IMG/VR virus record: IMGVR_UViG_3300027963_000042
Location: 1 to 64,000 of that record
DNA from: a virus
DNA: 64,000 nucleotides
Strand: one strand, 5' to 3'
Shown: piece by piece, positions 15,539 to 23,816 of the stretch
Position numbering within the stretch: position 1 is the stretch's first letter
Layout of the letters: every line of letters starts with the position of its first letter
The notes under the pieces: generated by a model
What the model saw: only the letters and a program-made list of their open reading frames with translations
The model's database searches: none
Told to the model about the DNA's origin: nothing
Program-made: the position numbers and the translations under genes

Positions 15539-16060
15539 TTATCTAATTTTATAATTATAAACATCAATTGCATATTGATTTACCATTGGCCTACCTGTAT
15601 TATAAGCGCCGAATACTAATTTCCAATCTCCATAAGTTTCATATAGATGTTTCAGTAATTTCATACTCGTTTCAATATTAAACCTTATGTCTGTTCTAAG
15701 ATTGTTTCTATCGATGACTTTATCTTTCCACATCATCCTAGCAGTTGCCGGCATTATTTGCATTGGTCCTACTGCTCCGGCACAACTTTCTTGACCCGGA
15801 TTATATTTCCAATGAAATGGACCTTCATATCTCGTTTCCTTAAATGCTACGCCAAAAGCGTAGTTTCTTGGTATCCCGTACTGTTCGGAATATTTTTCAA
15901 TGTAATAATACATTTGAAGGCAAGGCGGGGATTGAGAATTTATAGGATTTCCCCTTACCGCTATTTCTGCTTCGTTCTCTATCTCTTTAGTTTCTAAATA
16001 AAAGAAAGTCAGAATAGCGAGCATCATTGCACCCAAGAGTGTGTATATGCCTCTGAACAT
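15539..16060 (-). CDS. Membrane-anchored lytic transglycosylase (SLT domain)
   Basis: A 173-residue protein. Residues 4-22 form a signal anchor (GIYTLLGAMMLAILTFFYL). The SLT/goose-lysozyme-type domain follows: AFGVAFKETRYEG holds the catalytic Glu, AGAVGPMQIMPATARMMW is the hallmark G-x-M-Q-[IL]-x-P motif, and FGAYNTGR is the substrate-groove motif. It cleaves the peptidoglycan glycan strand and is the likely endolysin, or a virion or entry muramidase. Its start overlaps the stop of the upstream membrane protein (TAATG), and a 21-residue membrane peptide follows, making a small lysis cluster. Confidence 0.85.
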   Translation of the reverse strand: MFRGIYTLLGAMMLAILTFFYLETKEIENEAEIAVRGNPINSQSPPCLQMYYYIEKYSEQYGIPRNYAFGVAFKETRYEGPFHWKYNPGQESCAGAVGPMQIMPATARMMWKDKVIDRNNLRTDIRFNIETSMKLLKHLYETYGDWKLVFGAYNTGRPMVNQYAIDVYNYKIR

Positions 16061-16389
16061 TATTTAGATTTTTGAGCATTATAAATCTGATTAGCACGTA
16101 GATTAAAAATAATATCCATTACGTTTTTGTCATAAAGTTGATATGATCCAGATTTAATGTCCATTAGCATTAATTCATTATCTCCGCTCAGATAAACCTT
16201 AGTCTCCTCACCTGTTTTTGCAGTTTGCATTTTGTGGGTTTTTAGAGTCGTCTCGTATCTATGATAGATCTCTGATGCTGCATAACCCGAGGCCATTGCA
16301 GTAAAAATGATAGCCACTTTGCCTAAATTGTTGAAGAATTTTTTCAGATTCTCAGTAAAGGTCTTGAAGTTAAAATTGTACTTTTCCAT
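16060..16389 (-). CDS. Single-span membrane protein next to the transglycosylase
   Basis: The ATG at 16389 gives MEKYNFNFKTFTENLKKFF and 109 residues; an upstream TTG is less likely. A membrane segment lies at about residues 24-42 (KVAIIFTAMASGYAASEIY), with a soluble C-terminal half. The N-terminus contains F-x-x-F followed by TE, reminiscent of the capsid-targeting-like peptide, though combined with a membrane helix. It is coupled to the transglycosylase by a stop-start overlap, so a lysis or entry role is likely. Confidence 0.6.
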   Translation of the reverse strand: MEKYNFNFKTFTENLKKFFNNLGKVAIIFTAMASGYAASEIYHRYETTLKTHKMQTAKTGEETKVYLSGDNELMLMDIKSGSYQLYDKNVMDIIFNLRANQIYNAQKSK

Positions 16390-16483
16390 GTTTTTCTTTT
16401 TTAAAGATTTAAACAAATGTAAGACCAGTACACGGGATAAAAAAATTTTTCAGTGATTATTCACAGCATGGAAAAAAATAGAT

Positions 16484-16801
16484 TTAATACTGAAATCTTT
16501 GAACTTGATCTATACCGTTGTAATTAATCTCAGGATTCGGTGACATTATAACAGAAATACCATCGGATAAATCATATATGCTCTCAATATAGCTTTGAAC
16601 CTCATCCTTCTTTGATTTGTCTATACCTAGTTGATTGAGTGCGTCATTAGTAATCTGATCGACAGAATTCATAAAATTTCCGCTATCATGAAAGTTGAAG
16701 TATTTTTCATATTTTTTTAGCCAGTTTCTAATCTCTGCTTGTTGTTCAGGATTAAGATCTAAGTCGTCCATATAGTCGGAGAATTCTAGTATTTTTTTCA
16801 T
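16484..16801 (-). CDS. Hypothetical protein with capsid-targeting-like N-terminus
   Basis: A 105-residue protein starting MKKILEFSDYMDDLDLNPEQ, which fits the basic-x-hydrophobic-x-x-F-x-x-[FY] pattern. The rest is acidic and helical with no recognised domain. GATATATA lies 4 nt upstream of the ATG, so a transcript from it would have almost no leader. It is divergent from the acidic plus-strand gene at 16831. Confidence 0.6.
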   Translation of the reverse strand: MKKILEFSDYMDDLDLNPEQQAEIRNWLKKYEKYFNFHDSGNFMNSVDQITNDALNQLGIDKSKKDEVQSYIESIYDLSDGISVIMSPNPEINYNGIDQVQRFQY

Positions 16802-16805
16802 TCAA

Positions 16806-16813
16806 TATATATC
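16806..16813 (-). promoter_or_regulatory. GATATATA motif, candidate phage promoter
   Basis: GATATATA 4 nt before the ATG of the MKKILEFSDY protein, in the 29-bp divergent gap with the plus-strand acidic gene. Confidence 0.4.
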
Positions 16814-16830
16814 ATCTAAATTACATTCAA

Positions 16831-17127
16831 ATGGAAGGCGAAGAACAATTACCAGGAGACGAGATATCTGCGGATAAGTCTCAATTAAATCAAGAAATAG
16901 GAAGAGAAGAAGGACAGGGATCTTGGGATCAGTTCGAGACGGAGCCAGAAGAAGATCCCAACACAGAGATTGAGACTGGGCAGGAAGAACCTGAAGTTAT
17001 TGGAAATGATTCGGAAGAGGAAGAAGATCCAATAGATTCGGAAGAGGAAGAAATAGAGCAAAAAAATACCCTGCAAGGCGAGCCAAACAGAGTATTATCA
17101 TTTAAGGACTTCTCTAATAAAAATTAA
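16831..17127 (+). CDS. Highly acidic protein with F-x-x-F C-terminus
   Basis: A 98-residue plus-strand protein, about one third Glu and Asp, without hydrophobic core segments, so probably unstructured. Its C-terminus NRVLSFKDFSNKN repeats the peptide pattern that other proteins carry at the N-terminus. T4 prohead-core proteins such as gp67 are similarly acidic, so a core or scaffold role, or DNA mimicry, is possible. Its stop codon overlaps convergently with that of the ribbon-helix-helix gene. Confidence 0.6.
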   Translation: MEGEEQLPGDEISADKSQLNQEIGREEGQGSWDQFETEPEEDPNTEIETGQEEPEVIGNDSEEEEDPIDSEEEEIEQKNTLQGEPNRVLSFKDFSNKN

Positions 17128-17306
17128 TCCTCTGAAGTGCTCTTACCTAGATCTCTTCTAATTAGTCTTCTAACATAGTGAGATATTGATACCGGTGCAT
17201 CGCCTTTAGCCAATGCGCTTTTAGCGATTTTTCTGCTAAGATCGGTTAAATCCTCTTCAGATAGAAGTACCTGTATCTTTTCTGTTTTTTCTTGTTGATT
17301 GCTCAT
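17124..17306 (-). CDS. Ribbon-helix-helix-like DNA-binding protein
   Basis: A 60-residue protein. KIQVLLSEEDLTDLSRKIA could be the strand and first helix and VSISHYVRRLIRRDLGK the second helix of an Arc/MetJ-type fold; the length is right for this family. It ends 7 nt upstream start-to-stop from the RimK-like gene in reverse, lying just downstream of it. Probably a small transcriptional regulator. Confidence 0.55.
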   Translation of the reverse strand: MSNQQEKTEKIQVLLSEEDLTDLSRKIAKSALAKGDAPVSISHYVRRLIRRDLGKSTSED

Positions 17307-17312
17307 ATTGTT

Positions 17313-18770
17313 TTATTTATTTTCAAAGTAGATTCCTGCATGGGCTTCACCCTTTGCTTTACCCGGACTATATTTATCTTCAGGCTCTTCAGTAACCACG
17401 AATGCCTTATTAGGGTTTACTATTAATCCCATTCTTCTCATTAGTGTTCTATTTGCTAAGAATGGTGTGCTTTTATCTGTTCTGCCGACAGGGGAAACTT
17501 TAACATTAGGTATTAGGCTTCCGTTAAATTCAAGGTTAATTTCTATGATAGGTCTAGTGTGTGTATCGCTTCCTATTTCAGCATCAGAATATCCAACGAT
17601 ATCATTAACGAACTTTTTATCACCAACTGACCAAATAAGCTTTTTACCATTCTCTTCAATCTCGTCTGCATGAAGAGAGCAGGATTTTGCACCATTTCCT
17701 GTGTCAAATTTAGCTACCATGTCACCAATTCCAGGTACAGATACTTTCTCAAGATAACCAATTTCTAAATTAGCATAGCTCCAATTAGCCTTATCTAAGA
17801 TGTAATCAAGTACATCATTAACAATGGGTTTACCTATAGCCTTGGAAATACCCTCGGTTCCAGGGGATGAATTAACCTCTAAAATATATGGTTTCTTAGT
17901 TTTCTTATCTATCATGATATCTACTCCACACCAGTGGCATCCAACTGCGTTAGCTGCTTTGCAAGCTATTTCTACTAAATCCTCTGGAATTTCGTAATTT
18001 GATACAGATCCGCCTAAAGAATAATTAGTTCTAAAATCTTTATCTACCGCCTCTCTTTTCATAGACCCTAATATAATACAGTTGTCTGAAGATGGTTTGA
18101 TTGGATCAAAGTTCTTAATTATAACCTGAATTCTAAGGTCAAAGTTTGAATCGATTTTTTCCTGAACTAATATCTCGCTGTTCTCGTCAAGTTTTCTTAT
18201 CGTTTGATATACAGACTTTAAAGATGCGTAAGAATCCACAATAGAAACCCCGATACCTTGGGTTCCTGATAAAAGCTTCATGATGATTGGGAATTTGCCA
18301 CCTATCTTTTCTAGTGCAGAATCAAGAAATTCCTCATTCGGTACTAAAGCATATTTAGGAACGGGTAATCCCGCTTCCTCCATATATTGTGAAGTTATGT
18401 ACTTATTTTCACAAACCTCAATGGATTCCAGTGTATTCACAGTGAAATATCGGTCAGCTTCTAATTGTGTCAAAATTTGCTTAGTGTAAGAGTTTTCTAT
18501 CACTCCTCTTCTTGGTATAATCACCGTTGAATTGGGATCAATTAAAATTCCCTCTTTTCCAGTTTTTAATAGATGCCCATTATAAACTTTTTCTATCATC
18601 ACTTGATTTACGTCAACCACATAGCATTCAACGCCCCTTTTTTCGCATTGTTCTGCGAAAGACTTAGATGTCTTACTTCCCTGCGTATTTCCGGTCAGAA
18701 CTATAACCTTAGTAGTTTCACCTTTTGCTTCATTCAAAAAAGACCAAAAATCCAATACTTTACCAGCCAT
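17313..18770 (-). CDS. RimK-like ATP-grasp ligase fused to RimB-like aspartic protease, with capsid-targeting-like N-terminus
   Basis: A 485-residue protein. Residues 4-14 (KVLDFWSFLNE) match the shared targeting-like peptide and are followed by Ala, giving an L-N-E/A site like that cut by T4 prohead protease. Residues about 20-320 are a RimK-type ATP-grasp domain (FPIIMKLLSGTQGIGVSIVD; YILEVNSSPG). Residues about 340-475 match the retropepsin-like RimB/'ATP-dependent zinc protease' domain (MVAKFDTGNGAKSCSLHADE, with D356-T-G; later LANRTLMRRMGL). RimK adds Glu residues to the C-terminus of ribosomal protein S6 and RimB trims them. GATATATA lies 24 nt upstream. It may act on host ribosomes or another acceptor early in infection. 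Confidence 0.8.
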   Translation of the reverse strand: MAGKVLDFWSFLNEAKGETTKVIVLTGNTQGSKTSKSFAEQCEKRGVECYVVDVNQVMIEKVYNGHLLKTGKEGILIDPNSTVIIPRRGVIENSYTKQILTQLEADRYFTVNTLESIEVCENKYITSQYMEEAGLPVPKYALVPNEEFLDSALEKIGGKFPIIMKLLSGTQGIGVSIVDSYASLKSVYQTIRKLDENSEILVQEKIDSNFDLRIQVIIKNFDPIKPSSDNCIILGSMKREAVDKDFRTNYSLGGSVSNYEIPEDLVEIACKAANAVGCHWCGVDIMIDKKTKKPYILEVNSSPGTEGISKAIGKPIVNDVLDYILDKANWSYANLEIGYLEKVSVPGIGDMVAKFDTGNGAKSCSLHADEIEENGKKLIWSVGDKKFVNDIVGYSDAEIGSDTHTRPIIEINLEFNGSLIPNVKVSPVGRTDKSTPFLANRTLMRRMGLIVNPNKAFVVTEEPEDKYSPGKAKGEAHAGIYFENK

Positions 18771-18793
18771 TAATATTTTATTATTTTTATAAG

Positions 18794-19066
18794 CTATATA
18801 TCACTTATCTGGTCTCTTAAAAAGTGCTTAACCATTATTGCCTTCTTTAATTCGTTCAGCTCCTGTACAATTTCATGTTCTTCCTCTAAATAGAATAGGT
18901 CAATCATCTGATCCAGATTAAATAGCTTAGTTATTGAGCCTATAGAATTTGTTTGAATATACCGTTTTTTACCCTTTAGGACTAGTTCGGTCTCTTCTAA
19001 TATGAATTTACGGTATAAATCATAGTTATCAAGTATGTTCCCCTGTGGCGTGTTTTCTCTCTCCAT
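18794..19066 (-). CDS. Hypothetical helical protein
   Basis: A 90-residue charged helical protein. FYLEEEHEIVQELNELKKAI resembles, with substitutions, the UVR-like helices of the proteins at 9361 and 9646. No other motif. It overlaps the upstream gene by 38 bp. Confidence 0.5.
   Translation of the reverse strand: MERENTPQGNILDNYDLYRKFILEETELVLKGKKRYIQTNSIGSITKLFNLDQMIDLFYLEEEHEIVQELNELKKAIMVKHFLRDQISDI
18795..18802 (-). promoter_or_regulatory. GATATATA motif, candidate phage promoter
   Basis: GATATATA 24 nt before the RimK-RimB-like start, overlapping the last codons of the upstream gene. Confidence 0.4.
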
Positions 19067-19238
19067 TGGATTTTATTTTTTCATAAAGCGAATCAAGATA
19101 GTCCATAGATTCCTTAGGACCTATTAGGGCATCTGATTTTCCCACAACCGCATCCAGAAATTCCTCGTCCGAATTATAGTCCTTCCTTCTTTCCTTTAGT
19201 ACCTCTATCTTCTGAATATATCTTTTGTTGAATCCCAT
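19029..19238 (-). CDS. Hypothetical small protein
   Basis: A 69-residue charged protein (MGFNKRYIQKIEVLKERRKD). It starts 4 nt after the stop of the polymerase C-terminal fragment and overlaps the next gene. No recognised domain. Confidence 0.5.
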   Translation of the reverse strand: MGFNKRYIQKIEVLKERRKDYNSDEEFLDAVVGKSDALIGPKESMDYLDSLYEKIKSNGERKHATGEHT

Positions 19239-19242
19239 AGTG

Positions 19243-20223
19243 TTAAAATAAAGCGTTTATTAAGAATAAATTTGGACTTATTGTATTATAGCCCATAACC
19301 TCAATGAATCTATTAATAGGATCCAGAATTGTTTTGGTAAATTGCATGTCATGGTCTATTGGGGGTGCATATTCATAAGGATAAGTTCCCTGTGCATAAG
19401 CAAAAACGTTATTGTCCATAATGGACTTAGTCTTAACAAAATAATAATTGATTTTTTCTCCACTTCTAATTAATGGGTACTTGTCTTTATATTTTGATCT
19501 GTTCAGCAGAAGATTATGATAAGCTGCTGCTCTAACTTGAATAGGACATCCCTTTGTGACTTCTAATGCACTTACATCATTAAGGATATACTTTTCATAG
19601 TTATTAATTGCTATTGCAGCAGAGATGTTCCTAGGCTCCTGTATTTTAAAGTCCCTTTTAATATCTTTAAGCTCTTTTACAAATTCTCTTATATCGAATG
19701 CACGGCCTTTAGAAAAAATGAATTTTGTTAGGTAAATTAGTTTCTCCCTAACAAAAGGTGGGGTTCCGCCTTTGATCATTTCCACTCCTACTGTCTTTAT
19801 TTGTGAGAGAGGCTCCATATGTAGACCATCTGCATAAACTAGATTGGTAACATATTTTTTCTTACCCAAGAATATTCCATTTATAGCTAAATTTTCCATC
19901 TCAAAATCCTGGTAATTTATCGTGCCCCATTTTTTGGAATATTTCTCAAAGCATGCTTTAAGATAATCTTCTAACCTATATTCGTTTATCTTTAAAATAA
20001 GATCTTTCGGATCGCCATTCCAATCACATGAATCTACTACCTCCTGGAAGGTGACATAGTTCGAATTATGCACCAATATGTCATTAGCAAAAAAAGTTTG
20101 GTTATCATAACCCTCCTCGTCTATTTCTAGATCATATACATACTCGTCCTCAAATTCACCGATTTGTTCACATGATACTATTTTTGAAAATCTGGTTGTT
20201 GCTTCTATTTCTTCCCTATACAT
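19243..20223 (-). CDS. 43: Split-intein C-part plus DNA polymerase B C-terminal fragment
   Basis: A 326-residue protein. Residues 1-53 are the C-terminal half of a split intein: VYDLEIDEEGYDNQTFFAN is block F and DILVHN ends block G. Ser54 is the first extein residue (SNYVTFQEV). Splicing to the YGDTD of the partner fragment (21374-22078) would recreate the catalytic motif C, YGDTDSNYVTF. The remaining about 270 residues are the thumb end of a family B polymerase (LGKKKYVTNLVYADG; KTVGVEMIKGGTPPFVREK). The homing endonuclease gene lies between the halves and overlaps this start by 19 bp. This is the 'fractured gene' layout known from phage metagenomes. Confidence 0.88.
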   Translation of the reverse strand: MYREEIEATTRFSKIVSCEQIGEFEDEYVYDLEIDEEGYDNQTFFANDILVHNSNYVTFQEVVDSCDWNGDPKDLILKINEYRLEDYLKACFEKYSKKWGTINYQDFEMENLAINGIFLGKKKYVTNLVYADGLHMEPLSQIKTVGVEMIKGGTPPFVREKLIYLTKFIFSKGRAFDIREFVKELKDIKRDFKIQEPRNISAAIAINNYEKYILNDVSALEVTKGCPIQVRAAAYHNLLLNRSKYKDKYPLIRSGEKINYYFVKTKSIMDNNVFAYAQGTYPYEYAPPIDHDMQFTKTILDPINRFIEVMGYNTISPNLFLINALF

Positions 20224-21356
20224 AATCTAGTAATATTTTTATAAAATTTAGCATTGTTTTTATTTTTGTAATAATCAGATTCCCAAACAACTATAGTTCT
20301 TATTCCGTGATGTTTTTCTAATAAATGATATTTCTTTTCATCCTTTTCCCATAAATCTTTTGCTGTTACCCCGCCTTTCTTACATAAATTGAAATGAACA
20401 TCACATTTGTATTTTTTTGGATTTGCGTGGTAATAGTCACCATTAAATTCTATAGCCAAATTCAGTTCTTCTATATAATAGTCAACCGAGTATGTTTTAT
20501 TAAATTCTTCTATGTAAAAGATACGTTCGCGATTCTTTCTGGAGTAGCTCGTGTTAAATTTAGTACCGATTAAAATGTCAAGACTATCAAAAAAATCTTG
20601 AGATGCTCTAGATACACATCCAGGAGAATTTATTCCTTTAGCTTTATTAATTAACATTAATTTATATACATTATATCCAGATTCATCACCATGTTTCTCT
20701 ATGAACCATTCCAATGACTTACCGTTGGTTATTTGTTTTTTACAATAATCGCTAAATATTTTTTTACCTTCTTCGTCGCCATGTCTATTTATTAAATTTT
20801 CTTCAGTTATAGCCCGGGATTGGTTAAATTCATCAAAATCACTTTGCGTCCATCCATATTTCTCCTTTTTATATTCAAAAGTATTAGTAACAGCCTGGAG
20901 ATTTCTATATTTCTCCCATCTAATATTACCATCTATTTCTCCATATTTTTTTACTAAATTTTTTAATGTAACCGCTGTTGTTTTAGTAAATTCATTAGCA
21001 ACATCATCAGGAATATTATATGCATATCTGGTTATTCTGTTCATAATATTGAATACTCTAGATTTATTCATACCCGAATATTCATCAAATTTTTTATCCA
21101 GACAAAATGAACATACAGATAAATAATATTTATTACCACCTACATTCTTAAATGATTTTGAACATGGATTATTAGTTTCATATTTTACATTTCCGTCTTT
21201 GCCTAAACGAATTAATGAATTTGGATAGAATATAGATTCATTGCAATCCCTACAGTATGATTTATCTTCTATTAGGTTTTCGAGGACCTTCCATAATTCT
21301 ATTGTTTTATCCTTTCTGTATTTTGTAATTAGCATTTTTATTATTGCTGTCTCCAT
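20205..21356 (-). CDS. Vsr-like (PD-(D/E)XK) homing endonuclease
   Basis: A 383-residue protein lying between the two halves of the polymerase intein. Its C-terminal part (from about residue 275) has the Vsr/EDxHD-like nuclease pattern: YSVDYYIEELNLAIEFNGDY, then YHLLEKHHGIRTIVVWESDY. The N-terminal part has Cys pairs (CRDC; CSFCLDKKF) that may bind zinc. The middle carries three related helical units with HGDEEGKKIFSDY-type sequence, as in target-recognition modules of phage homing enzymes. It should cut polymerase genes lacking the intein and drive its spread. Confidence 0.8.
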   Translation of the reverse strand: METAIIKMLITKYRKDKTIELWKVLENLIEDKSYCRDCNESIFYPNSLIRLGKDGNVKYETNNPCSKSFKNVGGNKYYLSVCSFCLDKKFDEYSGMNKSRVFNIMNRITRYAYNIPDDVANEFTKTTAVTLKNLVKKYGEIDGNIRWEKYRNLQAVTNTFEYKKEKYGWTQSDFDEFNQSRAITEENLINRHGDEEGKKIFSDYCKKQITNGKSLEWFIEKHGDESGYNVYKLMLINKAKGINSPGCVSRASQDFFDSLDILIGTKFNTSYSRKNRERIFYIEEFNKTYSVDYYIEELNLAIEFNGDYYHANPKKYKCDVHFNLCKKGGVTAKDLWEKDEKKYHLLEKHHGIRTIVVWESDYYKNKNNAKFYKNITRLCIGKK

Positions 21357-21373
21357 ATATTATATAATTTGTA

Positions 21374-22078
21374 TTATATATCGACAGAAACCTCTAAAAC
21401 TAGATCGGTATCAATATTAATTTCGCTTGCCTTTATGTGTATCTTAATTCCGTCTCTAAATACAGTAAGAGAATGGTCATTAGTTACTATTACTTCCTTA
21501 CCAGTTTCAGTAACAAGTTTCCATTTTGCTTTTCTGACTTTATGTCTTATTATTTTTTTGATTGGTGAAAATGTTAGAGATTGGTCTATATAATTTAGCG
21601 ATGCCAAATTATCTGGTTCTATTATTTCATTACCCTTATAATCGCTAATAAAACCATCAGTTTTAGAAAACATCGAAAAAAGATCACAAATCGTGATTTT
21701 ACTTGGCTTATTTGCATAATTTATGATCACCTCGCTATTGGAAACTAGGCTGTCAGTGTCACCATATATTACGAGAGGTTTAGAAACCCTCTTAACCGTG
21801 GTTAATTCTAACTTTTCGTGGAGTTCCTTATCTACATGCCAATACTCATGGAAATATTTATGTAATATTTTCTCCGAATATTTAATCAAATCCTGGCCCT
21901 GAAGTGTAACTGCCTCTGCAACGTCAGTGTTAAAGCAAACAAACCAATTATTTCCAATCGCTCCGTAGATGGAGTTCATCGTTAATTTTACAGCCTGTTC
22001 CTCGTTCTTTAACTCGTTCTTTAGTGAGGTAAGTTTTTCTATTCTTTCTTCAATTTCTTTTATTTCTTCCTGATTCAT
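21374..22078 (-). CDS. 43: DNA polymerase B motif B/C fragment plus split-intein N-part
   Basis: A 234-residue protein. Residues 1-109 are family B polymerase: a charged helix, motif B (KLTMNSIYGAIGNNWF) and the start of motif C (VIYGDTD). The intein N-part begins at Ser110 and continues to the end (125 residues), with block B KLVTETGKEVIVTNDHSLTV showing the T-x-x-H type motif. Trans-splicing with the fragment at 19243-20223 is needed for an active palm. Exonuclease and motif A are on a third polypeptide at 38364-39764. The upstream GT-like gene ends one base before its start. Confidence 0.88.
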   Translation of the reverse strand: MNQEEIKEIEERIEKLTSLKNELKNEEQAVKLTMNSIYGAIGNNWFVCFNTDVAEAVTLQGQDLIKYSEKILHKYFHEYWHVDKELHEKLELTTVKRVSKPLVIYGDTDSLVSNSEVIINYANKPSKITICDLFSMFSKTDGFISDYKGNEIIEPDNLASLNYIDQSLTFSPIKKIIRHKVRKAKWKLVTETGKEVIVTNDHSLTVFRDGIKIHIKASEINIDTDLVLEVSVDI

Positions 22079-23011
22079 TTATCTTAAATTTGTTGGGTCA
22101 TTTGATACCCTACCTATATTTTCAGGATTTCTTGGTGATTTTAGATAAACCCAATTGCTTCCATCGAATGTATTCCAGTAAATATAATCACTTGGCCCCT
22201 GATTGGTTTCGATGAAATCATAGCCAAAATTTCTTCTGCAGAAATTTAGAAAATTGAATCCCCCTGGATTTTTAACTATTTTACCATTCAAATCATTTAT
22301 AAGCAATCCTGAGATAGATTGATCGTGTCTGTGTCCAACTTTACCACAGTTTCCGACATCAACTCCGTAAAAATCCCTTACTGGTTCATCCAATGATGAT
22401 AAACTAGCACACTCATCTATAAGATTCCATTTTAACCACTCAGATACAAAATCTAGGGTTTTCTTTGATTTTTGAAAGACCATCATGCCTGAAGCATGCT
22501 GTATGGAATGGCGATACTTTTGCATGTCCATTCTATTCATACAGGACTCTGTGGTAAAGTTCTCATGCGTATGTGGAGCAACTTCGTTATTAACTATCCA
22601 AACACTTTCAGTGCTAAGTATACCACCGTTTGAGTTGCACAGTTCTTTTATAACGTCAAGGCTAAACACCGAAGAATCGAACGATAGATTAGTCCAATGC
22701 TCGGGGGAAACGTCATTATAGATTAAAAAATCTCCATTCCCTATTGACTTTAAAGCTTCTAGGATAGTGAATGGCTTATAGCATCTACCGTTCATAGCAG
22801 GATCATAATTATCTAGCATCTTTTTATTCTCCTTATAGAAATCTGTCGATAGTATATCATTAAATTTCCAAAAGAAAAAATTAGAGAATTCCATATGGGA
22901 ATTACCTCTAAGAGTTTCTAAAATAAAATCCTGAGTTGATGAATATTTGCCATCCTTACGCCCATATCTGTCATCAGATACGGTTACAAATGAAATGTTG
23001 CTTGTGCTCAT
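22079..23011 (-). CDS. Glycosyltransferase-like protein
   Basis: A 310-residue protein. The start ISFVTVSDDRYGRKDGKYSS, a central block with AMNGRCYKPFTILEALKS and DFLIYNDVSPEHW (a D-x-[ND]-like site) and GKVGHRHDQSISGLLINDL near the end fit a GT-A nucleotide-sugar transferase distantly like galactosyl/mannosyltransferases. The family assignment is weak. It is placed between the clamp and the polymerase fragment, one base from the latter, so it is expressed with replication genes, which would suit DNA glycosylation during replication. Confidence 0.5.
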   Translation of the reverse strand: MSTSNISFVTVSDDRYGRKDGKYSSTQDFILETLRGNSHMEFSNFFFWKFNDILSTDFYKENKKMLDNYDPAMNGRCYKPFTILEALKSIGNGDFLIYNDVSPEHWTNLSFDSSVFSLDVIKELCNSNGGILSTESVWIVNNEVAPHTHENFTTESCMNRMDMQKYRHSIQHASGMMVFQKSKKTLDFVSEWLKWNLIDECASLSSLDEPVRDFYGVDVGNCGKVGHRHDQSISGLLINDLNGKIVKNPGGFNFLNFCRRNFGYDFIETNQGPSDYIYWNTFDGSNWVYLKSPRNPENIGRVSNDPTNLR

Positions 23012-23017
23012 TAATTA

Positions 23018-23779
23018 TTATTTTTCAACTAATCCTATCGCAATCGAAGTAGACGATTGTTCAGAGCACATGACCAATCTGTTATCGTGTACGTAAACTT
23101 GGCAAGTCTCAGCTTCCATGTATGATAATTGTCCTTTGTATATGTTTGAGATAACAGATTCCGACGTGGTTATTTCAGAAGCACCCAAATTAAGTTTGTA
23201 TCTGAATGAGTCACCAAATGAATGCGCATTTTTTTCGTTTATTTCAAATGCTAATACTTCCTCTGAGTTTGTTTCCAATCCACATAAGGAAAGAATTGTG
23301 GTAAAGTCTGATTGGTAGATCTTGAATTGTGCAACTGCATCTTCCTGTGAATGTACCATGCTTAAGATTTTATCTTCGACATAAGATAATAATCCTAGAT
23401 CTGCACATCTTAATCTGATGTTTAATGAAGCAGAGATAAGTTTAATCTCAGTAGATACGCAATCACCATCTACATTATCAGTAGTAAGTTCTAAGTAAAC
23501 GTCCTCTTCTGGTCTAAAGTGTTTAAATGCTTCTATTAATCTTGTAGCATCCAAAATACCAATTTTAATCCTATCAGTTTTTAATTTTGTCCAATCAACA
23601 TCTCCCTCCATAACATCAGATAATAAAATACTAGTGTATTTCATAACCGATTTATCCGCGGTGTGAACTTTTGAGAATAAGCTATCCTTCGTCAATTCAA
23701 GGATTACACTTTTTTCTACTGATTTAAGTCTTTTTAAAAAGACTAGAAAATTTTGGATGCTCGTTATTCTTAATTTCAT
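23018..23779 (-). CDS. 45: Sliding clamp-like protein (T4 gp45 type)
   Basis: A 253-residue protein starting MKLRITSIQNFLVFLKRL. It shows a repeated strand-rich, helix-poor pattern (IKIGILDATRLIEAFKHF; DCVSTEIKLISASLNIRL; QLSYMEAETCQVYVHDNRLV) and acidic overall character, as expected for PCNA-fold clamps. Length (T4 gp45 is 228) and position near the polymerase and topoisomerase agree. The clamp would hold the polymerase on DNA and, in T4, also activate late transcription. Sequence similarity to gp45 is weak, so context carries part of this call. Confidence 0.6.
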   Translation of the reverse strand: MKLRITSIQNFLVFLKRLKSVEKSVILELTKDSLFSKVHTADKSVMKYTSILLSDVMEGDVDWTKLKTDRIKIGILDATRLIEAFKHFRPEEDVYLELTTDNVDGDCVSTEIKLISASLNIRLRCADLGLLSYVEDKILSMVHSQEDAVAQFKIYQSDFTTILSLCGLETNSEEVLAFEINEKNAHSFGDSFRYKLNLGASEITTSESVISNIYKGQLSYMEAETCQVYVHDNRLVMCSEQSSTSIAIGLVEK

Positions 23780-23816
23780 TTTCTTATTATTTAATAGTTC
23801 TAGATTTATTTTGCAA

